Shown here: piece after piece, positions 44,501 through 51,948 of the stretch
Layout: the number at the start of each line of letters is the position of its first letter
How positions within the stretch are numbered: the stretch's first letter is position 1
NCBI GenBank assembly: GCA_029261275.1
Contig: JAJDBR010000040.1
Location: 1 to 62,535 of the forward strand
From: Nitrospirales bacterium
GTDB lineage: Bacteria > Nitrospirota > Nitrospiria > Nitrospirales > UBA8639
Reading direction: 5' to 3'
Length of the DNA: 62,535 nt
Notes under the pieces: generated by a model
The model's database searches: none
What the model saw: only the letters and a program-made list of their open reading frames with translations
Told to the model about the DNA's origin: nothing
Program-made: the position numbers and the translations under genes

Positions 44501-47500
44501 CGAACGCCATTTATTGGAACCATCTGGGTGTGGACTGTTTGATTGCCGATGAAGGACATTGCTTCCCCAAGGGGACACTCGTCGATGGCAAGCCAATAGA
44601 AAGTCTTCGGGTAGGTGACACCGTGCACACCTACAATCATGCAACAAGGCAAGTTGAAAAAAAGACGGTAACGGATTTCCAGGTACGGGTTCCTCGCTCC
44701 ATGGTTACCGTCAAAGCAGGAAACGGGAAGCACATTCATTGCACAGGCAATCATCCTTTCTGGACGCAGCGAGGGTATGTTCCTGCCGATCAATTGACCA
44801 TTCTTGATTTCGTGTATAGCATTGATAAAAATACAAAGGAGACTATACATGAACGATATTTGTCATCAGTGCGGCATAACCTTTCCGCTCAATCATGTTC
44901 AGAAGTGGAAGAAAAAAACTGGACGATCGGACAAGTTCTTTTGCAACAAGTCCTGCATGGGGAAATGGAGGGCAACCTTACCGTCATGGAAGGAAGCCAA
45001 TCGGAAGGTTACAGCAAAAAGAATGGTGGCATTTCAAGAAGAATCTCGTCAGCGCATGCTAACCAAAAATCCAATGAAGAATGCGGTGAGCAAAGAAAAA
45101 ATGCGTTCAACTCTTCGTGCCAGGGGATGGAAACCCACTGTGCAGGGCGGAAATGGCCATGGTCCAACCTGTGCACAGCAATTACTCGCTTGTGCGCTTG
45201 GATGGGATATGGAAGTTATCGTATCCATGAAGGGGCAAGGGAAAAGCTATCCGAGTCATTACAAAATAGATATCGCCAATCAAACTCTGAAAATCGGCGT
45301 AGAAGTGGATGGTGCCAGCCACAGCTCACTTGCTCGCAAGGCACAAGACAAAAAGAAAGAACAAAAATTACAGGAACTCGGGTGGTCCATCTTGAGATTC
45401 ACCAACAAACAAGTGACGGAACATTTGGAGGACTGTGTCCAGACGGTCTTGTCTACAATATCGAAGTTGAAACCCACCACAACTATTTCGTAGACGACGT
45501 TCTCGTCCATAACTGCTACAAAAATTTGTTTACGGCTCGCAACCGCCGAGGGGAAACGCCGAAGTTCCTCGGTGGATCAGGGTTTGCCAAACGCGCCCTT
45601 GACATGAACCACAAAACTCAGTGGCTCCGGTCACAGAACAACGGCAAAGGTGTCTACTTCCTTACGGCCACTCCGGTCAAAAATTCTCCCCTCGAAGTCT
45701 ATTCCATGCTCTCCCATATTGTGCCGGGTGCGTTTACGAGTCGAGGCATCCGGCATGAAGAGGACTTTATTGATCGGTATTGCCAGATCGAACAGCAACA
45801 GGTCTTGGGCACCGACGGCACGATCGACGAATCACCCGTGGTCGTGGGCTTTAAGAATATGGATGAGCTCCGCGCGATTATGGGTCGGCATATCTACCGG
45901 AAAACCGCTGAAGAGGTGGGCCTGAAATTGCCAGAAAAGAATATTCAAGAACATTTTGTCGATATGACGGCTGAACAACATGCGGTCTATGCCGATCTTC
46001 GGGAGCAAGCTCGGGAGGCGGGTGGCTCTGACGATAGTGGGAATGCCCATATCTTTTCGATTATGGACAAAATGGGCAAGGCGGCCATGGATTTAAGCTT
46101 GCTGTATCCTGTGGAACATGCCAATGCCGAGAGTCCGAAGTATGACGCCTTAGTCAAAAATGTGATGACCCACTCCAAGGATGGCGGGCAAGTGGTCTTT
46201 GCTGATCAAGTCGACGTGCATCAGAAGATCAAGGACCGGCTCATTGCTTCAGGGATGAACGCTCAACATATCGGCATTATTAACGGGGAGGTCGCGACAA
46301 GCAGTGCCGCACGCCAAGGCCTCGCCGACAAGTTTACCGCTGGCAAACTGAAAGTCATTATTGGGAATACCCAGACAATGGGTGAAGGCGTCAACCTGCA
46401 AAAGGTGACCACAGATATTCACCATTCCGATATTCCCTGGGAGCCAGCGTCCATCCAGCAACGCAATGGCCGCGGTCTGCGGCAGGGCAATACCAAAGAG
46501 TCTGTCCGCCTGCATACCTATTTAGCGAAACGGTCGTTTGATGGCTACCGCTGGCAAACGATGGCCGGGAAACGTGACTGGATGACGCAATTGTGGAGTG
46601 GCGGGGATCGTATTGAAAATCCAGCGGCGCAACAAGGCGTGACGAGCCGGGATGAAATGCTTCTCCTGATGTCCGAAAATCCCGACGCGGCGAAGGCGGA
46701 GATGGAGAAGAATACGGCGTTGCAACTGGAGAAGTACACGGCCATGAAAAAGAAAGGGGCCGCCGATACGTTCCGGCAGTACGTCAAAGCCAAAATGAAT
46801 CATGCGGCCCTCAAAGATCCCGAGAGCAAGACGGCGCAGATGCTCAAGATGCGGCTCGGCCGACTCCATGAAGACCTGAGTCGGAATGAGCATTTCGAAA
46901 AGAACGCCTTGCTGGATCATGACGGGCCTATTCTTCTCAACGGCCATGGCCATGCCTTCCATCCGGACGCAGCCTTTTTGATGGAAGGCGGTGGCAAAGG
47001 GCCGGCCACGATTTCAGCCGAGCCGACCACCTGGAATGTCTCGAAGGTGAACGTGGAGAAACGGGAAGTCACGATGCGGCCGGTGGGCTATAGTTCGAAC
47101 CGGGCCTCGGATACGGGAGAAACAGTCTTTGACTTACATGACTTGGAAAGTGGCGTGACGCCAACGGATCCCGTGTCAGCCGGGGCCGAGTTGCGGCATC
47201 TCATCGAGAACCTCACGCATCCCGTGGCGCTCAAACGCTTTCCCAAGGAAATGCTGGAAGAGCATCTGCCGGCCATTCAAGATCGACTCCGCAGTTATAT
47301 GGCACCGAAAACCAATTATGAGGACGAGGCGTCTCGCGATCGGAAGGAACTGTGGGGCATCCATGAAGGGAAGACATCCTTGGAAAAAATCTTTCCTGGA
47401 GGAACAGGGGCGGAGACGGCGACCTATGTCGTCCCCCATACCGACTCCATGCATCACTTCTATGACGAAGTGCTCAAGGAGAAGGAATGGAATAAACGGT

Positions 47501-48180
47501 ATGGCACACCGAGCTATGGACGCGGCAGTCGCCGAAAGAATTCCTTCCGGCCAGATCGATTTCAACAAGGCCTCTATGCGTTCCATGACTACACCGAACG
47601 CGATGCCGTGTTGGCGGCCTATAAAAAAGAGAAAGAAGCGAAGCAAGCGGGGATGGCCAAGAGTCGACCAGCCTTCACCTTATTCCTGAAAAGCTTTCCT
47701 GACCATGCAGAGCGGCCGGGGGAGCAGGGCGGGAGTCAGCCACGCGATGACGGGGAGGCCGAACAACGACGTCGAGAACAGGCCAAAAAACGTGATCGGT
47801 CGGAAGAGGTGAAAAAAGAGTTTGAGGGGGCCCAACGCCAACGAGAGGACAGCCGATCCTATGATGAAAAGAAACGGGATCAGGCCAAGCAGGCGATGAA
47901 GGACCTCATGGCCCGACAAACCCTTCATCGAGACGATTGGGAGTCGACGTATCGGCGCTTATTACAGGAACACGGGGTGACGGAGCAGTTTCTGGTGGAA
48001 GAGCTTCGACAGTTTAAGCAGATGCTCGATCAGGTAACTGGGAAAAATCGCGGTGAAAGCCCTCTAGGAAAGTCGTGTGGGCTTCTGGAGGAATCCGATC
48101 GAGCAGGTAATCCAAAATGGCTAGGTTTTGCTCAGGAGTTAACGCCGGTGTCGTCGGGTTTTCAGTTGGTGATTCGGTAA
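41509..48180 (+). CDS. DarB-like virion polyprotein: methyltransferase plus SNF2-type helicase, interrupted by an intein
   Basis: 2223 residues, about 1905 after removal of the intein (residues 1018-1335). It begins with the shared tag (LLLKTHVKGY, EAHEDKRPTR). Residues about 165-345 are an N6-adenine-type methyltransferase: YYTPPKVAAAMW, VLEPCAGSGVF and NVPF (259-262, a variant of NPPF). The helicase has GLGKT (849-853), DEGH (1014-1017), LTATP (about 1385) and QQRNGRGLRQGN (about 1650). This order and size match phage P1 DarB, a head-packaged antirestriction protein injected with the DNA. The C-terminal 150 residues are highly charged. The last about 40 residues run opposite a minus-strand gene. 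Confidence 0.8.
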   Translation: MMNTFWLLLKTHVKGYATRAGQWVEAHEDKRPTRKIQPKAARPAVVPDDQLNLFSLLEQPSQVAPSSEPDTAAPLPSVAKPKKQAAKVSTKTSPDEQGALDYSLPWADVAAQVPEFGAKDGWKPSQRKQANEEAREVLAKAARRGSLAKGERKKLAAYSGEGGIGDSLNEYYTPPKVAAAMWYLLRRFGLERGHVLEPCAGSGVFQETKPAGLEMTAVEWSPTSAKMNALLHPKDRVEASALEHFASADASRYDAVIGNVPFGVRGAIAGFDKPNLGKAEDYFVDTCLDKTKEGGLVCLVVPHGIATNPTARAFRKRVMAKAEVVGLHRLPNTAFAHSGTAVVTDILLLRKRPHDVSQGLGTLTDDALKKVGIWDTPWLDGAVLDDPVRGHLHGTAQANWRGGYDVGGDMAGVPEAIATMPIPDLPDASLSMEELVRALDEDPEALSKAVRASRKNPYPELELGTTKLMNGQLYLLQGDPRRWHKASEIGEAHYAPTSKEGQALALSDRLRLVAEAVRDGLPVSDREQLRVDVQAYLATHGNPNADATLNAMSQRDPRFLPLLAAINHDGRLSDLLEGTALGTVAHTNVDWTNFDDVAQATIGRDGYTVTPEAIMAAWEDNRHTLEEVHQALYASDRYAVALDGEEWGLREDLTAGELYPKLDAHDAAIARLPTESPLRAQLTQQRQWLLEAIKPKTIEEVEVSLRSGFVPEAALSAYLSTRTWGDGKVQASFKDGVYDIHVEQTTARYAGLSDWYDKYLNRLTMQESDWDAIPKREQEFQEWLATSAYREETEDNYNRAFNSFKPKRYGNDPLNIPGWNSEMALNSYQYPALRWALEEGKGILAPDVGLGKTPLAIALVAKLREQGKARRPVIVVPKTLAANWAAEIEKFRPGSKVMIIGETHTRDKEGNLSAKPDVKSVRDKKWHQITQNDYDYILVTQPAFNDIDVDPIVKGQYVKENFWTQRSEALEKGTDRKRKEILQRYEQAMADKDFLKRTNAIYWNHLGVDCLIADEGHCFPKGTLVDGKPIESLRVGDTVHTYNHATRQVEKKTVTDFQVRVPRSMVTVKAGNGKHIHCTGNHPFWTQRGYVPADQLTILDFVYSIDKNTKETIHERYLSSVRHNLSAQSCSEVEEKNWTIGQVLLQQVLHGEMEGNLTVMEGSQSEGYSKKNGGISRRISSAHANQKSNEECGEQRKNAFNSSCQGMETHCAGRKWPWSNLCTAITRLCAWMGYGSYRIHEGAREKLSESLQNRYRQSNSENRRRSGWCQPQLTCSQGTRQKERTKITGTRVVHLEIHQQTSDGTFGGLCPDGLVYNIEVETHHNYFVDDVLVHNCYKNLFTARNRRGETPKFLGGSGFAKRALDMNHKTQWLRSQNNGKGVYFLTATPVKNSPLEVYSMLSHIVPGAFTSRGIRHEEDFIDRYCQIEQQQVLGTDGTIDESPVVVGFKNMDELRAIMGRHIYRKTAEEVGLKLPEKNIQEHFVDMTAEQHAVYADLREQAREAGGSDDSGNAHIFSIMDKMGKAAMDLSLLYPVEHANAESPKYDALVKNVMTHSKDGGQVVFADQVDVHQKIKDRLIASGMNAQHIGIINGEVATSSAARQGLADKFTAGKLKVIIGNTQTMGEGVNLQKVTTDIHHSDIPWEPASIQQRNGRGLRQGNTKESVRLHTYLAKRSFDGYRWQTMAGKRDWMTQLWSGGDRIENPAAQQGVTSRDEMLLLMSENPDAAKAEMEKNTALQLEKYTAMKKKGAADTFRQYVKAKMNHAALKDPESKTAQMLKMRLGRLHEDLSRNEHFEKNALLDHDGPILLNGHGHAFHPDAAFLMEGGGKGPATISAEPTTWNVSKVNVEKREVTMRPVGYSSNRASDTGETVFDLHDLESGVTPTDPVSAGAELRHLIENLTHPVALKRFPKEMLEEHLPAIQDRLRSYMAPKTNYEDEASRDRKELWGIHEGKTSLEKIFPGGTGAETATYVVPHTDSMHHFYDEVLKEKEWNKRYGTPSYGRGSRRKNSFRPDRFQQGLYAFHDYTERDAVLAAYKKEKEAKQAGMAKSRPAFTLFLKSFPDHAERPGEQGGSQPRDDGEAEQRRREQAKKRDRSEEVKKEFEGAQRQREDSRSYDEKKRDQAKQAMKDLMARQTLHRDDWESTYRRLLQEHGVTEQFLVEELRQFKQMLDQVTGKNRGESPLGKSCGLLEESDRAGNPKWLGFAQELTPVSSGFQLVIR
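44560..45513 (+). mobile_element. Intein in the Walker B (DEGH) site of the DarB-like helicase
   Basis: 318 residues. Cys1 starts block A (CFPKGTLVDGKPIESLRVGD). Block B is GKHIHCTGNHPFWT with the TxxH catalytic motif. The end has block F (VYNIEVETHHNYFVDD) and block G (VLVHN) with penultimate His and final Asn; the +1 extein residue is Cys (CYKNLF). The flanking exteins join as DEGH-CYK, restoring the helicase. No in-frame DOD endonuclease is present; instead the middle of the intein is the antiparallel use of another frame by the gene at 44849. All residues for splicing are present, so activity is likely. Confidence 0.92.
44849..45493 (+). CDS. Vsr-like (EDxHD) homing endonuclease nested in the intein in another frame
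   Basis: 214 residues read in the +1 frame relative to the polyprotein. The ATG has an AAAGGAGA site seven bases upstream, so it can be translated independently. The N terminus has a zinc finger (CHQCG ... CNKSC), then a NUMOD-like DNA-binding segment (NPMKNAVSKEKMRSTLRARG). The C-terminal nuclease fold has YKIDIANQTLKIGVEVDGASH, then a spaced Asp in KAQDKKKEQKLQELGWSILRF, giving the E-x-D-G-x-x-H...D pattern of Vsr-like EDxHD homing nucleases. It ends 20 bp before the intein end. The enclosing frame has no stop through its whole length. Confidence 0.88.
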   Translation: MNDICHQCGITFPLNHVQKWKKKTGRSDKFFCNKSCMGKWRATLPSWKEANRKVTAKRMVAFQEESRQRMLTKNPMKNAVSKEKMRSTLRARGWKPTVQGGNGHGPTCAQQLLACALGWDMEVIVSMKGQGKSYPSHYKIDIANQTLKIGVEVDGASHSSLARKAQDKKKEQKLQELGWSILRFTNKQVTEHLEDCVQTVLSTISKLKPTTTIS

Positions 48181-48199
48181 GGGTGTGCATGAACATCAT
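48014..48199 (-). CDS. Small minus-strand protein
   Basis: 61 residues, read against the end of the DarB-like gene (tail-to-tail overlap of 167 bp). The sequence (LTPEQNLAILDYLLDRIPPE, TTFLEGFHRDFSQLPD) is helical and much more protein-like than the plus-strand frame over the same bases. The first of several in-frame ATG codons (48199) has a weak GAGAAGAG site. It is transcribed away from the operator cluster at 48238-48301. No family recognised; a small regulator is a possible role. Confidence 0.55.
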   Translation of the reverse strand: MMFMHTLTESPTENPTTPALTPEQNLAILDYLLDRIPPEAHTTFLEGFHRDFSQLPDRASA

Positions 48200-48237
48200 T
48201 CTACTCTTCTCGGAAGATTGGGGCAAGACATGAAAAT

Positions 48238-48301
48238 TTGTGTACGGCAAAAGGCGTGTGAGCGTACACAACACCCGTGGTGAACACTGGAGCGTACACA
48301 A
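48238..48301. promoter_or_regulatory. Divergent promoter with three TTGTGTACG / CGTACACAA operators
   Basis: TTGTGTACG at 48238-48246 and its reverse complement CGTACACAA at 48263-48271 and 48293-48301. The first two face each other as an inverted repeat; the last two are direct copies 30 bp apart (three helix turns) within AGCGTACACAA. They lie between the minus-strand gene and the plus-strand gene at 48304, and the last touches its start. This is how a repressor site would look. Confidence 0.7.
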
Positions 48302-48303
48302 TT

Positions 48304-48654
48304 ATGACTGACAACCACATTGAACCCGTGCCGGATCTTCAACGAGCCCTTGAGAATATTCTTCAGGTGCTCCAGACCACACCGAAGCAGTACCGGAATT
48401 TCGGGCCCTATTGGTGGGCAGTCAAGGCGATGCTCAAGCGGCATGGGTATACAAAAGAGCACTTCTACGGATTAGGTGACTCTGTCGATCGGGAAGCCCT
48501 GAGCCGGATTGAAGCCGGACCTGACGCCTTTGTGCTGGCGAACGCCTTGGATTTCTATCAGTATCACGCCAGCTATAACCTCGGCAGTCCGGACACGTAT
48601 TTCCCCGATGATGGGGAGCCGTACCATGTGGCCGACGAAGATATCGGGTTTTAG
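48304..48654 (+). CDS. Hypothetical protein of the divergent module
   Basis: 116 residues. The N-terminal half is helical (LQRALENILQVLQTTPKQYR), with aromatic-rich FGPYWWAVKAMLKRHGYTKEHF; the C-terminal part is acidic (TYFPDDGEPYHVADED). No family recognised. The start lies directly after the operator copies, so it is probably under their control, which suggests a regulated accessory gene in the late operon. Confidence 0.5.
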   Translation: MTDNHIEPVPDLQRALENILQVLQTTPKQYRNFGPYWWAVKAMLKRHGYTKEHFYGLGDSVDREALSRIEAGPDAFVLANALDFYQYHASYNLGSPDTYFPDDGEPYHVADEDIGF

Positions 48655-48707
48655 CTACGGAGGGGAAGGATGCAGATGTGGAAGCAGCTCTTGACTGGGG
48701 TAAAACG

Positions 48708-49106
48708 ATGAATCAGTACGCGGATATCGACGACGACCTGCGCGGCCTTCTCGCCTCGCTGGCCCAGCTCAAGGCCCTCAAGGCCTTGCCGGCTAGTTGG
48801 GATGGGCACGGGAGCCCGCCGATTCATCCCCTCTGCCTGGCCGTCGCCGAAGGTGTCCTGCGAGCCTTGAAGCGCTTTCATGGGCCGTATGTCGTGCCGC
48901 TCAGTGGGGGTGGCGTGCAATTAGAGTGGCAGATTGGCACGCGGTTTTTATATTTGGATGTGGTCTTTTTGCCAGACCAAGGGATGCCGTGTGTGCGGTA
49001 TTTATTCGGAGTGGCGGCGTACCCAGAAGGGTGGCAAGAAGGGGAATTACATGGCCTGGACATGGCGCAATTACTCAAGAAGACCTGGGGGGTGCCATGC
49101 AACTAA
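48708..49106 (+). CDS. Conserved hypothetical protein (WDGxG family)
   Basis: About 132 residues. LPASWDGHGSPPIHPLCLAV is the hallmark of a widespread small family usually written as LPxGWDGYGAPPI, followed by VVPLSGGGVQLEWQIGTRFLY. Members are found in many bacteria and phages; their function is not established. The ATG at 48708 fits the conserved start. Confidence 0.55.
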   Translation: MNQYADIDDDLRGLLASLAQLKALKALPASWDGHGSPPIHPLCLAVAEGVLRALKRFHGPYVVPLSGGGVQLEWQIGTRFLYLDVVFLPDQGMPCVRYLFGVAAYPEGWQEGELHGLDMAQLLKKTWGVPCN

Positions 49107-49510
49107 TGATGCCCAAGCCGACAAAGCTCACGCGTGACACCTTTCTCTATCTGGATCCGAAGCCACCCTTCGCCACGTTTGCGCAGTGCGAGACCTGCAT
49201 GATGTTTACGGGCGAGGCGGCGGAAACCTGCACCATCCACGGGGCCAAGGTCCGGGTGACCAAAGACCATTCCTGTGGACTCTATGTGCATGGCACGCCG
49301 ATGCCGGACGAGCAGGGCCATGAAATGGCGTCGGTCACGCCGGAGGAATCCGGACTCATCAAGGCGCAAGTGCGCTGCGAGAACTGTCAGTCCTTTCAGG
49401 CACAAAAGACCACATGTACCTTATTTCAATGGCTCAGCCGAGGATGGGCGTTTGCCTTGAACCCCAAGGTCCATCCGCACGGCTGTTGTAACGCTTGGAG
49501 CTCATCATGA
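49097..49510 (+). CDS. Cys-rich protein with two HiPIP-like or zinc-binding units
   Basis: 137 residues. Two similar units: CETCMMF ... C ... C (about residues 33-66) and CENCQSFQ ... C ... HPHGCC (about 97-133). The CxxC-xxF...C...GCC-W spacing resembles high-potential iron-sulfur protein-like domains; a zinc site is equally possible. The C-terminal tail of the terminase (CGACQNF ... C) looks like one more unit. It overlaps both neighbours. Confidence 0.55.
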   Translation: MQLMMPKPTKLTRDTFLYLDPKPPFATFAQCETCMMFTGEAAETCTIHGAKVRVTKDHSCGLYVHGTPMPDEQGHEMASVTPEESGLIKAQVRCENCQSFQAQKTTCTLFQWLSRGWAFALNPKVHPHGCCNAWSSS

Positions 49511-49698
49511 TGACCTGTTCACATTGTGGCGGCATGCTGAAAGCCTGGAGCCACACGCAACCCCTAATCCAAAAATCCACGGGACTCGAACCCGTCCCTT
49601 CTCAAACCGTGAAATTGTTGCCGCACTTGGGCGGGGAAGAGGGGATGAAAGCCGTCTGTCCGGCGTGTCAACGGCCCAAGGTGTCGGCGAACGACTAA
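49507..49698 (+). CDS. Small CxxC protein
   Basis: 63 residues with two CxxC pairs (CSHCGG at the start, CPACQR near the end) that could bind one zinc ion as a ribbon. Overlaps the previous stop (ATGA). No known function. Confidence 0.5.
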   Translation: MMTCSHCGGMLKAWSHTQPLIQKSTGLEPVPSQTVKLLPHLGGEEGMKAVCPACQRPKVSAND

Positions 49699-49699
49699 C

Positions 49700-49933
49700 A
49701 TGAAATTACTCATTGACACCACAGACGGTCCGCCCATCGAGCCCCTCACCCTGGATCAGTGCCAGACGATTCGGGTGGACGCCATTCCGCCACATCTGGT
49801 GGTCGAGGTCCCCGCGATCCGGGTGAAAACAGGAGAATCGGTGCGGGTCAAAGAACCCGCGAGCCAGGCGATTTCAGACTTACAAGCCACGATCGAGAAA
49901 TACCACGCCCTCTTGGAGCATGTGCAGACATGA
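49700..49933 (+). CDS. Small hypothetical phage protein
   Basis: 77 residues; beta part (KLLIDTTDG, LVVEVPAIRVKTGESVRV) then a helix (ASQAISDLQATIEKYHALLE). Overlaps the next gene by four bases (ATGA). Unassigned. Confidence 0.5.
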   Translation: MKLLIDTTDGPPIEPLTLDQCQTIRVDAIPPHLVVEVPAIRVKTGESVRVKEPASQAISDLQATIEKYHALLEHVQT

Positions 49934-50265
49934 CGAAATTTCTGGATGAACCCCAACTCGAAGGGCTGGCTAAACAAGGCAAGGTGGATCCCGCCCTCGT
50001 TCGGTCGACGGCCAAAAAGGTTACCGCGGCCGACCGTGAGGACGCCCGGATGAAGGCCATGGAAAAAATGCTCACGATTATCGGGACTTTATTGAAACAA
50101 ATGTGTCAGGGGCAAGACGAGGCGGCCGTGCGGCAGGAAGGGATGCAAACTCTCATTGACGCCGCGACGACGAAGCCTACGCATGGGTGGAAGTTTAAAT
50201 TTGTGCGCAATACCGACGGGTATTTAAAGGAAGTGACGGCGGAGAGGGTCGAGGCATGGCGTTAA
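49930..50265 (+). CDS. Helical phage protein
   Basis: 111 residues, mainly helical (DREDARMKAMEKMLTIIGTL and AAVRQEGMQTLIDAATT), ending with WKFKFVRNTDGYLKEVTAE, a segment seen in phage assembly proteins that contact fibres. It overlaps the following large gene by 10 bp. No family name. Confidence 0.5.
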   Translation: MTKFLDEPQLEGLAKQGKVDPALVRSTAKKVTAADREDARMKAMEKMLTIIGTLLKQMCQGQDEAAVRQEGMQTLIDAATTKPTHGWKFKFVRNTDGYLKEVTAERVEAWR

Positions 50266-51944
50266 CTGTCACCACCGATCTCACGAATATCACCACGGCG
50301 GAATCCACCACAGGCTGGAATGAGGTGGGGACGCAATCTGCCGCCTTGGAGCCAGATTTTTATGTGCAGGGCTCGAATTGTATTTCCAGGGCCGTGTCCA
50401 ATACGACCAAAGGGATGTTGTTTGAAATTGGGACCGCGCTTGATTTCACGAGCGGTACGGATCAGGACAAACTGGTCTATATCTGGATCAAGGTGAACAC
50501 GCCACAACTCGCGGACACCCGGGCGAATGGCGGGTTACGTGTGCGCCTGGCGACGACCTCCGTCTCGTCGAACTACCGGGAATGGTTTGTGGCCGGGTCC
50601 GACTCCCTGCCGGATACCGAGGGCTGGATTTGTTATGTGATTGATCCGCAATCAGCGGGGACGCAGGACAGTGGCACCTATGATCCGGCCAGTGTCCTGT
50701 GGTTTGGGGCCACACTGAAAACCACCGCTAGCGCGAAGGGGCAAAACTTAGGGATTGATCGCATTTCGTATGGACGGGGGGAGTTATTAGTCGAAGGCAC
50801 CGTGACCACAGCCGGGGAAGGATTCAAAGAAGTCGCCGAGTGGGATTATGACGCCTCACAAACGAATCGCTGGGGCATTATTTCGATTCGGTCGGGCGTG
50901 ATTTTTGTCAAAGGCAAAATCGTCATCGGTGATGCGTCAACGAATACCACCTTTAGTTCTTACGGCGAGCAGGTCGTGTTTGAAACGCCGACGTACTATG
51001 ACGGCACCGATGTCGTCAAAGCCATTCCAGATGCGTCCGAGGGCGGCACCACGGGGGCAGATGGGAAAGATTCGTATTTGGGGTTGGGTTTTATTGGGGG
51101 CGCGACGACGACGAACATTGATCTAGGCTTGATTGTGGGGACGGACTCTGGGCGCAGTGGCCCGACCTTCAATGTGCCATTGCAGCAGGATCTGTCCACG
51201 GATGGCCGCACGCTCGCGACGGTCACGGTGGATAATTCCACCATGAGCCTCGATCTGTATGGGGCTGCGTTTTCGGGCTTTGAGGGCCCGATTGATTTAA
51301 CAGGAACGGGCGTTCTCGGCGATGATTGTTTCGCCTGTACGTTTGATGGCTGCGGCCGCATTGAGAGCAATATGGAATGGCGAAATTGCAATATCCTCAA
51401 TAGTGCCGCGGCGGCCACTGATGGGGCCTTGCTGTGGGATGATGCGACGGATGTTGAGGATTCACTTTTTGCCGGCAACTCGCGGGCGGTCGTGTTTGAG
51501 TCGTCAACGGGGACGCCGTTTACGTTTAGCGGCTTGGTGTTCTCGGGAAATACGTTTGATGTGAGAAATGAAATTACTGGGGCGAACATCACGATTAATT
51601 ATGGCACCGGCGCGTTGCCGACCAAAGAAGATGTCAGCACGTCGGTGACAACTTTAACAGGGTCGGTGTCGGTGTCGGTGACGGTCACGCATGAGGGGTC
51701 GCCCGTCGAGGGAGCGGCGGTCTATCTCGAAACGACCGGGGCGACGGTGGTGTTGAATGGCCTGACGAATGCCAGTGGGGTGCTGGCAGGGGCCTTCTCG
51801 GGCACCACCCCGGCCACCATCGATGCCGATGTCAGTGGGGTGAAGTTCAGTAGTGGGCCGATTCCGTATGAGTATTTTAACTTAGGTGGAACCATTGAGG
51901 CCGTGACCGGGTATTCGACAACCGTGCTATTAGGAGAGGATTAA
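50256..51944 (+). CDS. Beta-rich virion protein with C-terminal Ig/CarboxypepD-reg-like domain
   Basis: 562 residues. Residues about 1-190 look like a concanavalin-like module (YIWIKVNTPQLADTRANGGL, GWICYVIDP). Residues about 190-440 are beta-helix-like with successive short strands (GPIDLTGTGVLGDDCFACTF, RIESNMEWRNCNILN, VEDSLFAGNSRAVVFES). The end (SVSVTVTHEGSPVEGAAVYL, NGLTNASGVLAGAF) is an Ig-like or regulatory-like module. A structural or fibre role is inferred from composition and position. Confidence 0.6.
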   Translation: MALTVTTDLTNITTAESTTGWNEVGTQSAALEPDFYVQGSNCISRAVSNTTKGMLFEIGTALDFTSGTDQDKLVYIWIKVNTPQLADTRANGGLRVRLATTSVSSNYREWFVAGSDSLPDTEGWICYVIDPQSAGTQDSGTYDPASVLWFGATLKTTASAKGQNLGIDRISYGRGELLVEGTVTTAGEGFKEVAEWDYDASQTNRWGIISIRSGVIFVKGKIVIGDASTNTTFSSYGEQVVFETPTYYDGTDVVKAIPDASEGGTTGADGKDSYLGLGFIGGATTTNIDLGLIVGTDSGRSGPTFNVPLQQDLSTDGRTLATVTVDNSTMSLDLYGAAFSGFEGPIDLTGTGVLGDDCFACTFDGCGRIESNMEWRNCNILNSAAAATDGALLWDDATDVEDSLFAGNSRAVVFESSTGTPFTFSGLVFSGNTFDVRNEITGANITINYGTGALPTKEDVSTSVTTLTGSVSVSVTVTHEGSPVEGAAVYLETTGATVVLNGLTNASGVLAGAFSGTTPATIDADVSGVKFSSGPIPYEYFNLGGTIEAVTGYSTTVLLGED

Positions 51945-51948
51945 CGTT

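Noticed and set aside
44804-45493. The nested nuclease as a mere shadow frame of the polyprotein
   Set aside because: The nuclease frame has a zinc finger, an EDxHD active site and a good Shine-Dalgarno site, whereas the enclosing frame over the same bases has no domain-like sequence.
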